From Actinomyces bowdenii (lineage in GTDB: Bacteria; Actinomycetota; Actinomycetes; Actinomycetales; Actinomycetaceae), in NCBI RefSeq assembly GCF_017592395.1, contig NZ_JAGFOU010000013.1, positions 43,168-90,931 on the forward strand: a stretch of DNA of 47,764 nt. The letters run 5' to 3'. Both the position numbers and the translations under genes were made by a program. This document shows, in pieces, positions 26,112 to 35,964 of the stretch. Within the stretch, counting starts at the first letter, position 1. The number at the start of each line of letters is the position of its first letter. The notes below the pieces were generated by a model. The model did not search any database. It saw nothing but the letters and a program-made list of their open reading frames with translations, and was not told where the DNA came from.

Positions 26112-27119
26112 TCAGGCGTAGAGAGCGGGCATGGAGGTCATGGCGACCTCGACCTCGCGGCCTCCCTTCTCCAGTGACTCCAGGGCCGCGTCGACCACGC
26201 AGGTGGCGGCATAGCCGTCCCAGGAGGTGGAGCCGGTGTGCTCGTCGCGCTCGACGGCACGGATCCACTGCTGGACCTCCTGGTTGAAGGCGCTGTGGAA
26301 GCGGTCGATATGGCTGCGGCAGATGGGGTGGCGGTCGCCGGCGGCATCGCGGGTGATGGTCGTGTTCTGATCGCCCAGGCGGATGGTGCCGGCCTCCATG
26401 ACCAGCTCGCACTCGATGGAGTAGCCGAACTGGATATTGACGTTGATCTCGTCGTCGATGAGCACGCCCGAGGCGGTCCTGGCCACGAGCACCAGGGGGT
26501 CGCGCAGGTGCTCGAAGCGGCGGGAGGTCGAGCGCGGGGCATCGACCCGCACCGAGACGATCTCCTCATCCAGCAGGTAGCGGCAGATGTCGATCTCGTG
26601 GATCGCAGTGTCGTCGATCATGTTGCGGGTGGTGTAGCCCTCCGGCACCGAGGGATTGCGGTGCCGGCAGTGGACGAGCGTGGCGCAGCCGAGCTCGCCG
26701 CCCTCCAGCGCGGCGCGCATCTGCTGGTAGCCGGCGTCGAAGCGGCGCATGAAGCCCACGGTGACCAGCTTCTTGCCCGCCCTCTGCTCGGCCTCCATGA
26801 TGGCGATGCAGTCCTCGGGGGTGGTGGCCAGGGGCTTCTCGCACAGGACGTGCTTGCCCGCCTCGATCGCGGCGATGACGTCGGGGGCGTGGACCTTGCC
26901 GAAGGTGGCGATGAGGACGGCGTCGACGTCGGGGTCGGCGATGAGCTCGGCGCCACTGCCATAGGCCTTGGCCCCCAGGGGCTCGGCGACCTCCTTGGCG
27001 CCATCGAGGTTGAGGTCGGCGACAGCGGCGATGCGACCGCCCGCCAGCTCGTTCTCGATGCGCTCGACGTGGGCGCGGCCCATGCCGCCGGCGCCGATGA
27101 GGCCAATACGGATTGTCAT
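26112..27119 (-). CDS. iolG: Inositol 2-dehydrogenase (Gfo/Idh/MocA family)
   Basis: A 335-aa NAD-dependent oxidoreductase that would oxidise myo-inositol to 2-keto-myo-inositol. The nucleotide-binding motif is GLIGAGGMGRAH, the catalytic lysine is in LCEKPLA, and the second-domain site is DDTAIHEIDICRYL with the conserved His and Asp. VGFMRRFD is typical of IolG. GAGGAG precedes the ATG at 27119. It lies 100 bp after the TIM-barrel gene on the same strand with no operator between, so the two are probably cotranscribed. Of the three Gfo/Idh genes here it is one of two good IolG candidates. Confidence 0.85.
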   Translation of the reverse strand: MTIRIGLIGAGGMGRAHVERIENELAGGRIAAVADLNLDGAKEVAEPLGAKAYGSGAELIADPDVDAVLIATFGKVHAPDVIAAIEAGKHVLCEKPLATTPEDCIAIMEAEQRAGKKLVTVGFMRRFDAGYQQMRAALEGGELGCATLVHCRHRNPSVPEGYTTRNMIDDTAIHEIDICRYLLDEEIVSVRVDAPRSTSRRFEHLRDPLVLVARTASGVLIDDEINVNIQFGYSIECELVMEAGTIRLGDQNTTITRDAAGDRHPICRSHIDRFHSAFNQEVQQWIRAVERDEHTGSTSWDGYAATCVVDAALESLEKGGREVEVAMTSMPALYA

Positions 27120-27219
27120 GCTCTTCTCCTCGCTGAGAAAGTCAGTGTGCTATCGATGGGTCAGGGGCGGGCGCGCCGCTGGACGGCAGCGCCGAGGATC
27201 CGGAGGGATCCAACGGGGG

Positions 27220-28152
27220 TCAGGCCAGCCCCAGGCCGCACTCGGCCAGGTACTTGCGCATGTTGATGGCGTTCTGCTTGGGGAAGGACGGGTCGCAGGG
27301 GTAGCAGTCCTGCTCGCAGATCGCGTAGATCGGCTTGTCCAGGGCGGCCAGGGCGTCGACGAACTCGTGCATCTCGGGCAGGCCGGCGGGCGGGCAGACC
27401 GAGGCGCCCTTGGTCACGGCCTCGCCGAAGGGCCAGTCCTTCTCGTGGGCCTCGCGGGTGATGCCCTCGTCGAAGGCCTTGATGTGGACGTAGGTGATGC
27501 GCTCGGGGTACTTCCTGCACAGCTCGACCGGGTCGCCGCCCCCGTAGACGGCGTGGCCGGAGTCGAGGCACAGGTTGACGTAGGCCGGATCGGTGGCATC
27601 GAGGATGCGGGAGATCTCCTCGGGCGTCTCGATGTGGGAGTCGCCGTGCGGGTGCAGGACCATCTTGAGGCCGTACTCGTCCAGGAGCATCTGGCCCAGG
27701 GCGTTGGCGTGCTCGACGTAGAGCCGCCAGGCATCATCGGACAGCACGCGGTCATCGGTCCACTCCCAGGTCTTGTCGTCCCGGTAGAGCGGGGGCAGGT
27801 GGACGATGTACTCGGCGCCGACGGCGGCGTGGGTCTCGGCGATGGCGCGGAAGGTCTTCAGTGTGGTCTGCCAGGCCTCCTGCTTGTGCAGGATGCCCCA
27901 GCCGGTGCCCGCGACCACGCGCATGCCGAACTCGTCGCACCACCTCTGGAGCTCCTTGGGGTCGGTCGGGAAGTAGCCGAAGGGCCCGGTCTCGATCACC
28001 TCGAAACCGGCCTCCGCCATCTCCTCCCAGGCCTGGCGGGGGTCCATCTGCTTGGGGTCCTCGGGGAACCAGACCCCCCACTGGTCGGGGCAGACGCCGA
28101 TGGTGAGATTGGAGTACTTGGGGTCGTTGGTGTTGACAGCCTTGGACGTCAT
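27220..28152 (-). CDS. IolI/IolE-like TIM-barrel isomerase
   Basis: A 310-aa xylose-isomerase-like TIM barrel. It starts with TIGVCPDQWGVWFPEDPK and has the metal-site lines VLHPHGDSHIET, NLCLDSGHAVYGGGD and YVHIKAFDEG. A cysteine-rich loop near the end (ICEQDCYPCDP) replaces the usual glutamate line. It is not the true IolE (that is at 46815) and is a candidate inosose isomerase (IolI role) or an enzyme for another inositol stereoisomer. CAGGAG lies six bases before the ATG at 28152, and the shared operator is 90 bp upstream. Confidence 0.75.
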   Translation of the reverse strand: MTSKAVNTNDPKYSNLTIGVCPDQWGVWFPEDPKQMDPRQAWEEMAEAGFEVIETGPFGYFPTDPKELQRWCDEFGMRVVAGTGWGILHKQEAWQTTLKTFRAIAETHAAVGAEYIVHLPPLYRDDKTWEWTDDRVLSDDAWRLYVEHANALGQMLLDEYGLKMVLHPHGDSHIETPEEISRILDATDPAYVNLCLDSGHAVYGGGDPVELCRKYPERITYVHIKAFDEGITREAHEKDWPFGEAVTKGASVCPPAGLPEMHEFVDALAALDKPIYAICEQDCYPCDPSFPKQNAINMRKYLAECGLGLA

Positions 28153-28241
28153 CGTCGCTCCTGAGTCGCCGTGCCGCGGGCCGTTCCGCAGCACCTCGGT
28201 TGTAGGCCGAGCCTACTCCGACGCGGACAGGATATCCAGAC

Positions 28242-28255
28242 TTTGTTCTGACAAA
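28242..28255 (-). promoter_or_regulatory. TTTGT-N4-ACAAA operator, TIM-barrel/iolG promoter
   Basis: TTTGT TCTG ACAAA is a perfect 5-4-5 palindrome 90 bp upstream of the TIM-barrel start. On the minus strand TATCCT, a likely -10 box, lies 14-15 bases beyond TTGTCA. Confidence 0.6.
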
Positions 28256-28292
28256 TAGGTCTGATGTTCAGGCGCCTCCACGACCAGCGCAC

Positions 28293-28376
28293 CCCCGACT
28301 TTCGACGATTTGCATGAGATCGTACTTCTCCAGCGCTGGAGAAGTACGATCTCATGCAAATCGTCGAAAGTCGGGG
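28293..28376. repeat. Perfect 84-bp palindrome, dispersed element copy 2
   Basis: Two 42-bp arms, 28293-28334 and 28335-28376, are exact reverse complements with no loop base. The left arm starts CCCCGACTTTCGACGATTTG and the centre is CCAGC/GCTGG. It ends nine bases before the iolA stop codon, placing it as the terminator of iolA. It shares about 34 bp per arm with the element at 20378. Confidence 0.95.
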
Positions 28377-28385
28377 CGGGAGGGC

Positions 28386-29885
<1,500 letters not shown>

Positions 29886-30005
29886 CGAATCCTCCGAAAT
29901 GTTACGGGTGCCTGTCACCCGGAGGGCCGTCCAGGCGCCAACGGGACCGCACCGCCCTTGGCGCCCCACGATCCACTCGGGGAGCGCCGGTCTCTGACAA
30001 CTCCC

Positions 30006-30041
30006 ACCCTAGTCCCACACAGGACCGATTGTCAGCACAAT
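30006..30041 (-). promoter_or_regulatory. iolA promoter with overlapping operator
   Basis: On the minus strand CTGACA (30030-30035) and TAGGGT (30006-30011) form -35 and -10 boxes with an 18-bp spacer. The operator ATTGT CAGC ACAAT (30028-30041) covers the -35. The leader to the iolA ATG is about 110 bases. Confidence 0.65.
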
Positions 30042-30123
30042 TCGATGAGCGAGGCTGGACCCCGCTCGCTGGACGGTCGGCACCACTGCGGCTATCACTG
30101 CGGGAACAGAGGAGGAGAGGGCT

Positions 30124-30516
30124 TCAGCCGGGTCGTGGAGGCCGATCACCCCCGACCGCTTGCCGCACGCGCCCGGTGAGTTCCGACTCGGGTCCCCATA
30201 CCGCGGCCGCCGCCTCGACGAAACCGCGCCCCGCCTGCACCTGAGCCTCGGCGATGCACGACAGGATACTGGAGGCCAGGGCATCGGGACTCCCCAGCAT
30301 GGCGAAGGCCTGGATCCTCAGAGCAGTGACCCGCCCCGCCACGTCGACGGTCACGCTCACGGCGCCATCGCGAGAGTGCGAGGTCCGCCGCAGCGAGCTC
30401 AGCTGCCTGGCGAGACGTGCCGCCTCCTGCACTCTCTCCTCGGCCTCAGCGATATGCGCACCGATTCTTGCACCTGCCTCATCCGCCCCGATGGACACCG
30501 CGTAGTCTTCACCCAT
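30124..30516 (-). CDS. YbaB/EbfC-like protein of a WXG-type locus
   Basis: A 130-aa protein with an N-terminal helix rich in Ala/Glu (AHIAEAEERVQEAARLARQL), the strand pair DGAVSVTVDVAGRVTALRI and a C-terminal helix (ILSCIAEAQVQAG). That order matches YbaB/EbfC nucleoid-associated proteins, many of which accompany WXG100-type genes in actinobacteria. GAGGG lies before the ATG at 30516. It is the last gene of the block, 222 bp after the lipoprotein gene. Its exact role is unknown. Confidence 0.7.
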   Translation of the reverse strand: MGEDYAVSIGADEAGARIGAHIAEAEERVQEAARLARQLSSLRRTSHSRDGAVSVTVDVAGRVTALRIQAFAMLGSPDALASSILSCIAEAQVQAGRGFVEAAAAVWGPESELTGRVRQAVGGDRPPRPG

Positions 30517-30738
30517 CAGACCCTCACATCCCGATCCGGGGGCTCGCCGAGATAGCGACACCCCTTGCTCCTCGATCAGCCCGGACGGCTGATCATCCTG
30601 GGTTCAGCGCAATCCGCCACCCGGGCCAAGACTTCCCTCCAAACCGTTCGCAATATATTCCACAGAACCCAGCACACCCACGCCACCTGATTCTGCGAGC
30701 AATACTTGTTCCATCAGGGCGTGGTGCGCCAAGAAGAA

Positions 30739-31209
30739 CTACGACGGCTCCAGAGAGGGCGATCCCCCCTCACTCGGATCCACCCGAGGGTCGTACGGGA
30801 TCACACCAGGATCATATACGATCCGCACATCATAACCTCGACCGCCCGCCTCGCTCACAGGAATAAGCGGAGGCGGATTGACACCAATAAGTGTCACGGT
30901 ACCGAACCCCTCAATGTGAGCACTCTCCCCCAACCGCAACTCATACGCCCGCCTCTCCCCAGTATAGCGGTCCTCCCATTGCACCGTCCCCACCCATTCA
31001 TGATTCCGGGAGTACAACGGCCCCGCGACCAGCCTTCCCGTTTCAGTGCCCGGAGCAAGAACCGACCCATGCAGATTCGCACTATCGGCATCCTCCAGCT
31101 CAGGAGGAACCGGCACACTCGTCCTCCACGGCCGCGTCCACCATAGATACCCGCAACCACAGGCCACCACGAGCAGCACAACAACCACAAGAATAAGAAG
31201 GCGCCTCAT
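30739..31209 (-). CDS. Small exported protein or lipoprotein
   Basis: A 156-aa protein with a strongly hydrophobic start (MRRLLILVVVVLLVVAC) and a possible lipobox at C17, followed by WW and a polar exported domain with several short strands (VGTVQWEDRYTGERRAYELRLG). The alternative is an N-terminal membrane anchor. GAGGGTGG lies before the ATG. It follows the calpain-type protease gene after 37 bp. By position it could be the immunity protein of that protease; nothing in the sequence proves it. No family is recognised. Confidence 0.65.
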   Translation of the reverse strand: MRRLLILVVVVLLVVACGCGYLWWTRPWRTSVPVPPELEDADSANLHGSVLAPGTETGRLVAGPLYSRNHEWVGTVQWEDRYTGERRAYELRLGESAHIEGFGTVTLIGVNPPPLIPVSEAGGRGYDVRIVYDPGVIPYDPRVDPSEGGSPSLEPS

Positions 31210-31246
31210 CGTCGCACACCACCCTCAACGCAACCCGCCAGCACCA

Positions 31247-32638
31247 TCACCCTCCAATATCTGTGACCGCGAAGTACTTCTCGTAGTCCTGCCTGCTGAT
31301 CCTGATTAGCCCGTCCGGTCGATCGCCACTCGGAGCGGAGTAACCCGGCGCCGTATCGTTAATGCCCCACGGATTGCGCAGCGTGACATACTCCTCATCA
31401 ATGGCGACGACCGTATAAGCATGATTGTCCTTGCCATCATTACCATCGTACTCGCCACCCACAATCCGATAGTCCCCCGCCTGGTCGCCCGCATCGATAC
31501 GACCATTATCATTGGTGTCAGCCACCGCCCTGACCGCATCGCCTCCCGAGAAGTCCCCACCACTTGTCGCAGCAGCCACCGGCTTACCCTCCTCCAGTGC
31601 ACGCTCAATCTCATCCCATTCATCCTGGGCGTACTTGTGGTCATCCCCCCACAACGACCACCCTTTAGTCTCGATGCGCTTGGCCCTCTGCCCAGAGATA
31701 TCCTCCATCGCATCGCGAGCATGCCCACCACTCAGGTTGTAATCCTTGACATATATGCCATAAGCCCTCTCATAGACGTGAATGAGACTTGGTGCCCCCA
31801 CCACTCCATCACCGTAGTAGTCGCGCACCTCCACCTGAACAGGCCTACCATTGTCGTAGAAAGTCACAACGAAGGCGCCTTTAGTCTCATCCCAGGTCAC
31901 ATTGTCCCGCATGAGCCGCTGCCCGTCCTCGGTCAGGGCGAAGGCCTGCAGAGCGGCCAGGAAATAGCAGTCGCCGATCCCGCCCTGCCGAGCAGGATCC
32001 CACGTCGCCGACCCATCCGCCTGCCGTTTGATCCGCTCAATATCCGACGGGCTGAGCTCCACTTTCTTCTTGGTCTTCTCATCGGCTCTCCTCCAGAACA
32101 TCCACCATGGGGGCTGCCCATCGCCGGATCCCGCGCTGGAATCCGCGTCGGGACCCGCCATGATTCCAGCCAGGGCCCCCGCGGCGTTCGCCGCCGCGAG
32201 ACGGATCTCCATGAGCACGTTGAGATAGGCTCGGGATATGGCCGCCAGTGCGGCCGCACCGGCAACAGCACCCACAGGATCTCCCACGCAGGAGAGCACA
32301 ACCGCAGAGGCCTGCTCACGCAGCGCCAGCACCGCATCCTTACCCCGGGCCAGGACCTCCGAGTACTCCTCCAGAACCCCGGCCCCCGCCTCAAGCGCTG
32401 CGGCCGCCCCGTCCAGGCCGACTTCCAACTCACCGGCACGGGCGACGAAGGCCTGAGCGGCCATTCCGTCCCATGAGGGTACCGCGGTGCGCGCCCGACC
32501 CGAGAGCTCGGCCGCCTCACCGGCCTGCTTCGCAGCTGCACGCCACGAATCAGCCACCAGCATGATGCCCCCGGGATGACCTGGGATATCGCCGATCAGC
32601 CCTGCTGCCACACCAGCTGCAGCACCAACCCCGCTCAT
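31247..32638 (-). CDS. Calpain-type cysteine protease with WXG-like N-terminus
   Basis: A 463-aa protein. Residues 1-150 are helical and Ala-rich with SWDG (W56) in a WXG100-like turn. A proline-tryptophan linker (PPWWMFW, 176-182) leads to a calpain (C2) domain at about 195-460. The triad is seen as C224 in GGIGDCYFLAALQAF, H406 in DNHAYTVVAID and N422 in LRNPWG. A calcium-loop motif DTNDNGRIDAGD (374-385) lies inside the domain. There is no signal peptide. The start overlaps the upstream gene by four bases. The build suits a type VII secreted effector or toxin; no secretion machinery is in the window. Confidence 0.85.
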   Translation of the reverse strand: MSGVGAAAGVAAGLIGDIPGHPGGIMLVADSWRAAAKQAGEAAELSGRARTAVPSWDGMAAQAFVARAGELEVGLDGAAAALEAGAGVLEEYSEVLARGKDAVLALREQASAVVLSCVGDPVGAVAGAAALAAISRAYLNVLMEIRLAAANAAGALAGIMAGPDADSSAGSGDGQPPWWMFWRRADEKTKKKVELSPSDIERIKRQADGSATWDPARQGGIGDCYFLAALQAFALTEDGQRLMRDNVTWDETKGAFVVTFYDNGRPVQVEVRDYYGDGVVGAPSLIHVYERAYGIYVKDYNLSGGHARDAMEDISGQRAKRIETKGWSLWGDDHKYAQDEWDEIERALEEGKPVAAATSGGDFSGGDAVRAVADTNDNGRIDAGDQAGDYRIVGGEYDGNDGKDNHAYTVVAIDEEYVTLRNPWGINDTAPGYSAPSGDRPDGLIRISRQDYEKYFAVTDIGG

Positions 32639-32934
32639 CGCAGACCCTCCTGCCCGGCCAAGGCACGGGCGCCGGATGCGGCCTGCTCGTCAGCGCCGAT
32701 GAGTGCGTGCACCGCTCCTGATAGCGCCGCAGCGGTATTCAATGCCCCGCTCGCCCCTGCTTGCAGCGCCTGGTGGCCACCAGCACTGAATGCACCGGCA
32801 GCGCCAGCCAGCGCGCTATCGCCGAACACACCGGCACTACCGGAATCCAGTCGCACACCTTCCAGAGTGTCAGCCGCAGCGCTCACCATGACGCTCGCAG
32901 CCTCAATCTCATCGATCACCAGGGCCACAGACAT
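32635..32934 (-). CDS. WXG100/EspC-like small protein
   Basis: A 99-aa, Ala/Gly/Ser-rich helical protein (MSVALVIDEIEAASVMVSAA) with length and composition like ESX-secreted EspC or DUF2580 partners. No WXG tripeptide is present. GAGGAGG before the ATG at 32934 fixes the start; its stop overlaps the protease start (ATGA), so the two are made together and may form a heterodimer or chaperone-substrate pair. It starts the block that interrupts the inositol cluster. Confidence 0.65.
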   Translation of the reverse strand: MSVALVIDEIEAASVMVSAAADTLEGVRLDSGSAGVFGDSALAGAAGAFSAGGHQALQAGASGALNTAAALSGAVHALIGADEQAASGARALAGQEGLR

Positions 32935-33112
32935 ACTGCCTCCTCGTACCGGCTGCACGCAGCCCGTGCAACCGGGGCCAGCCTATCTGCTGCCGGCCGG
33001 CGGCGCAGGAGTGCTCACCGTCCAATCCTGACTCGCCCGCCGTCCGGCCCGGCTCAGCCCCGGCTGTCGCTGGGCCCCGGTTGCGGATCGGCAGGACCTG
33101 AGCAGGGCATCC

Positions 33113-35020
33113 TCACAGGTAGTGGCGCTGAGGGGCCCGGTCGCGCACGTAGTCCTCATAGGCGCGCCGGGTGGACTCCAGCTCCGAGACCCCCGAGACC
33201 GGCACGTCCCACCAACTCGACCCGGGCGGGTTGGGCCCGTAGAGGTCGGTCTCGATGTGGATCATCGTGGCGCGCTCGGAGGCCGCCGCGGCGCGGTAGG
33301 CCTCCCTGAACTCCTCGATGGTGCGGGCCTCCAGGACCTCCAGCCCCCAGGAGCGGGCGTTGGCGGCGATGTCCACCCCGGCGATCCGCTCCTCATCGGC
33401 CAGGTGGCTGCCCTCGCCGCGCTGGCGGTACTTGGTGCCGAAGCGCTGGGAGCCGCGCGACTCCGACAGGGACCCGATCGAGGCGAAGCCGTGGTTCTGC
33501 AGCAGGACGTAGATGACCTTGATGCCCTCCTGGACCACGGTGGCCAGCTCCATGGGCAGCATCTGGTAGGTGCCATCGCCCACGATCGAGACCACCTCGG
33601 CCTCGGGCCGGGCCAGCTTGACGCCCATGGCCGCCGGGATCTCGTAGCCCATGCAGCTGAAGGCGTACTCCACGTGGTACTGCAGGGGGCTGCGGGCCTG
33701 CCACAGGGCCTGCAGGTCCCCGGGCATGGATCCGGCGGCGTTGATGACGACGTCCTCGGGGCCCATGAGCTCGTTGAGGGCGCCGAAGACCTCGGTCTGG
33801 GCGGGCAGCGGGCCGTGGCCCAGGTGGTAGCACCGCTCGGTGGCCTCCAGCCAGGCCTCCCTCTGCGCGGCGATCTCGGTGGAGTAGGCCTCATCGACCC
33901 GGTGGCCCTCCAGGGCGCCGGCCAGAGCCGCCAGGGCCTCGCGGGCGTCGGCCACCACCATCTCGGCGCTCTCCTTGGCGGCGTCGAAGGGGGCGACGTT
34001 GATGTTGACGAAGCGCACCTCGGGGTTCTTGAACTGGGTCTTGGAGGCGGTGGTGAAATCCGAGTAGCGGGTGCCCACGCCGATGACGAGGTCGGCCCTG
34101 TCGGCCAAATGGTTGGCGGCGGCGCAGCCGGTGGATCCCACCCCTCCCACCGCGCAGGGGTCGTCGAAGCTGATCGCGCCCTTGCCCGCCTGGGTGTCGG
34201 CCACTGGGATCCCGGTGGCGGCGGCCAGGTCCCGCAGCTCCTGACCGGCCCCGGAGTAGATGGTCCCGCCCCCGGCGATGATGAGGGGCCGCTTGGCGGC
34301 CCGGATGAGGGCGGCGGCCCGCTCCAGGGCGGCGGGCTCGGGGACGGGGCGGCGCACATGCCACACGCGCTTGCGGAACAGCTCCACGGGCCAGTCGAAG
34401 GCCTCGGCCTGGACGTCCTGGGGCATGGCGATGGTCACCGCCCCGGTCTCGGCCGGGTCGGTGAGCACGCGCATGGCGGCCAGCAGGGAGGGGATGAGCT
34501 GCTCGGGGCGGTTGATGCGGTCGAAGAAGCGCGAGACCGGGCGGAAGGCATCGTTGACGCTGACATCCAGGCTCGTGGGGTCCTCCAGCTGCTGGAGCAC
34601 CGGGTCGGGGATCCGGGTGGCGAACTGGTCGGAGGGCAGGAGCAGGACCGGCAGGCGGTTGGTGGTGGCCAGCGCCGCGCCGGTGACCATGTTGAGGGAG
34701 CCCGGGCCGATGGAGGCCGTGCACATCCAGGTCTGGAGCCTGTCCGTGGTCTTGGCGAAGGCCGCAGCGGCATGGACCTGGCCCTGCTCGTTGCGGGGCA
34801 TGATGTAGGGCATCTCCCCCTCGCCCTCGGCCCGGGCGATCTCGTTCTGCAGGAGGGCCTGGCCGATCCCGGCCACATTGCCGTGGCCGAAGATGCCGAA
34901 GGCCCCGGCGATGAGGCGCCGCTCGACGCCGTCGCGCTCGGAGTACTGGTTGCTCAGGAATCGGATGGTCGCCTGGGCCACGGTCAGGCGGACCGTGCCG
35001 GCGTAGGCCTCGTTGCTCAC
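33113..35020 (-). CDS. iolD: 3D-(3,5/4)-trihydroxycyclohexane-1,2-dione hydrolase
   Basis: A 635-aa thiamine-diphosphate enzyme that opens the ring of the diketo intermediate to 5-deoxy-glucuronate. The N-terminal Pyr domain has FGHGNVAGIGQAL and ARAEGEGEM, the central domain GGGTIYSGAG and the C-terminal PP domain the ThDP motif VGDGTYQMLPMEL with NHGFASIG. The ring-opening family line MGYEIPAAMGVKLA is present. GTG at 35020 is the start, with GGAAGGAA just ahead. It lies 37 bp behind iolB and ends the iolC-aldolase-iolB-iolD operon. Confidence 0.96.
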   Translation of the reverse strand: MSNEAYAGTVRLTVAQATIRFLSNQYSERDGVERRLIAGAFGIFGHGNVAGIGQALLQNEIARAEGEGEMPYIMPRNEQGQVHAAAAFAKTTDRLQTWMCTASIGPGSLNMVTGAALATTNRLPVLLLPSDQFATRIPDPVLQQLEDPTSLDVSVNDAFRPVSRFFDRINRPEQLIPSLLAAMRVLTDPAETGAVTIAMPQDVQAEAFDWPVELFRKRVWHVRRPVPEPAALERAAALIRAAKRPLIIAGGGTIYSGAGQELRDLAAATGIPVADTQAGKGAISFDDPCAVGGVGSTGCAAANHLADRADLVIGVGTRYSDFTTASKTQFKNPEVRFVNINVAPFDAAKESAEMVVADAREALAALAGALEGHRVDEAYSTEIAAQREAWLEATERCYHLGHGPLPAQTEVFGALNELMGPEDVVINAAGSMPGDLQALWQARSPLQYHVEYAFSCMGYEIPAAMGVKLARPEAEVVSIVGDGTYQMLPMELATVVQEGIKVIYVLLQNHGFASIGSLSESRGSQRFGTKYRQRGEGSHLADEERIAGVDIAANARSWGLEVLEARTIEEFREAYRAAAASERATMIHIETDLYGPNPPGSSWWDVPVSGVSELESTRRAYEDYVRDRAPQRHYL

Positions 35021-35057
35021 GGGTTCCTTCCTCGGTTCTCGTCGGGTCTGTGTCGGG

Positions 35058-35945
35058 TCAGTTCATGGGCGTCATGGGCAGGCGGGGGTCGACCTCCTGG
35101 CCCTCCCAGGTCCGGCGGACCCAGGTGTGGTGGGGGTCGTCGGTCATGAGCCACACGGCGTCCTCGGCGGGGCCGGCCATGACGTTGAGGTAGTACAGGT
35201 CGTAGCCGGGGGCGGCCACGGAGGGGCCGTGGTAGCCGTAGGGCATGATGACCACGTCGCGGTCGCGGACCTCGGCGCACACGTCGATGTCGTGCCCGGG
35301 AGAGGGGTAGATGCGCTGGAGGGCGAAGCCCTGGGCGCCGTCGGCCCCGGGGCGCACCTCGTAGTAGTAGATCTCCTCCAGGACCCGCTCGACCTCGGTG
35401 TGCTCATCGTGCTTGTGCGGCGGGTAGGAGGACCAGTTGCCCCCGGGGGTCAGCACCTCGCAGGCCAGGAGGTGGGAGGTCTCCACCTCATTGCCCAGGG
35501 CGTAGTTGTTGACCTGGCGGCTGGCGGGGCCCGCGCCGCGCAGGCCGGTGCCCACCTCGGAGCGGGGGCAGTAGCGCAGGGGGCGGTCGCCGGTGGCCCG
35601 GGAGCCGGGCAGGGCGATCCGAGCGCCCCCGGTGCTGCTCAGGCGCACGTCGGTGCGGCGGGGGATGTAGGCGTAGTCGGTGATGTCGGTGAAGACGGAC
35701 TCGCGTCCGGCGATCTCCAGGCTCCGGCCCTGCGCCTCCACGGTGCACCCGCCGCTCAGGGGCAGGATGAGGTACTCGTCCTGCCCGCCGGGGATCTCCA
35801 CGGAGCCGCCCGGCTCCAGGGCGACCACGCGCAGGGAGCACCAGTCCCATCCGGCGCGCTCGGGGGTCAGGTCGAGCTCGTAGGGGCCGTGGGCGAGCTC
35901 GCCTCGGCGGATGAGGTACTGCGACTGGTCTGACTGGGGCATCAT
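35058..35945 (-). CDS. iolB: 5-deoxy-glucuronate isomerase
   Basis: A 295-aa bicupin-like isomerase that would convert 5-deoxy-glucuronate to 5-dehydro-2-deoxygluconate. The metal site is PPHKHDEHTEVERVLEEIYYY with H177, H179 and a Glu near 190. The line MPYGYHGPSVAAPGYDLYYLNVMAG near the end is highly characteristic of IolB. Two ATG codons in tandem (MM) lie after AGAGG; either may be used. It is 19 bp behind the aldolase gene. Confidence 0.96.
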   Translation of the reverse strand: MMPQSDQSQYLIRRGELAHGPYELDLTPERAGWDWCSLRVVALEPGGSVEIPGGQDEYLILPLSGGCTVEAQGRSLEIAGRESVFTDITDYAYIPRRTDVRLSSTGGARIALPGSRATGDRPLRYCPRSEVGTGLRGAGPASRQVNNYALGNEVETSHLLACEVLTPGGNWSSYPPHKHDEHTEVERVLEEIYYYEVRPGADGAQGFALQRIYPSPGHDIDVCAEVRDRDVVIMPYGYHGPSVAAPGYDLYYLNVMAGPAEDAVWLMTDDPHHTWVRRTWEGQEVDPRLPMTPMN

Positions 35946-35964
35946 GTCCTCTTTCGGCGGTTCT

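Noticed and set aside
28293..28376. Insertion sequence end
   Set aside because: No transposase, no target duplication and no partner end; a lone palindrome fits a terminator or REPIN-like element better.
30124..32934. Complete type VII secretion system
   Set aside because: No EccC-type ATPase, mycosin or membrane components are present; only effector-like and accessory genes are seen.
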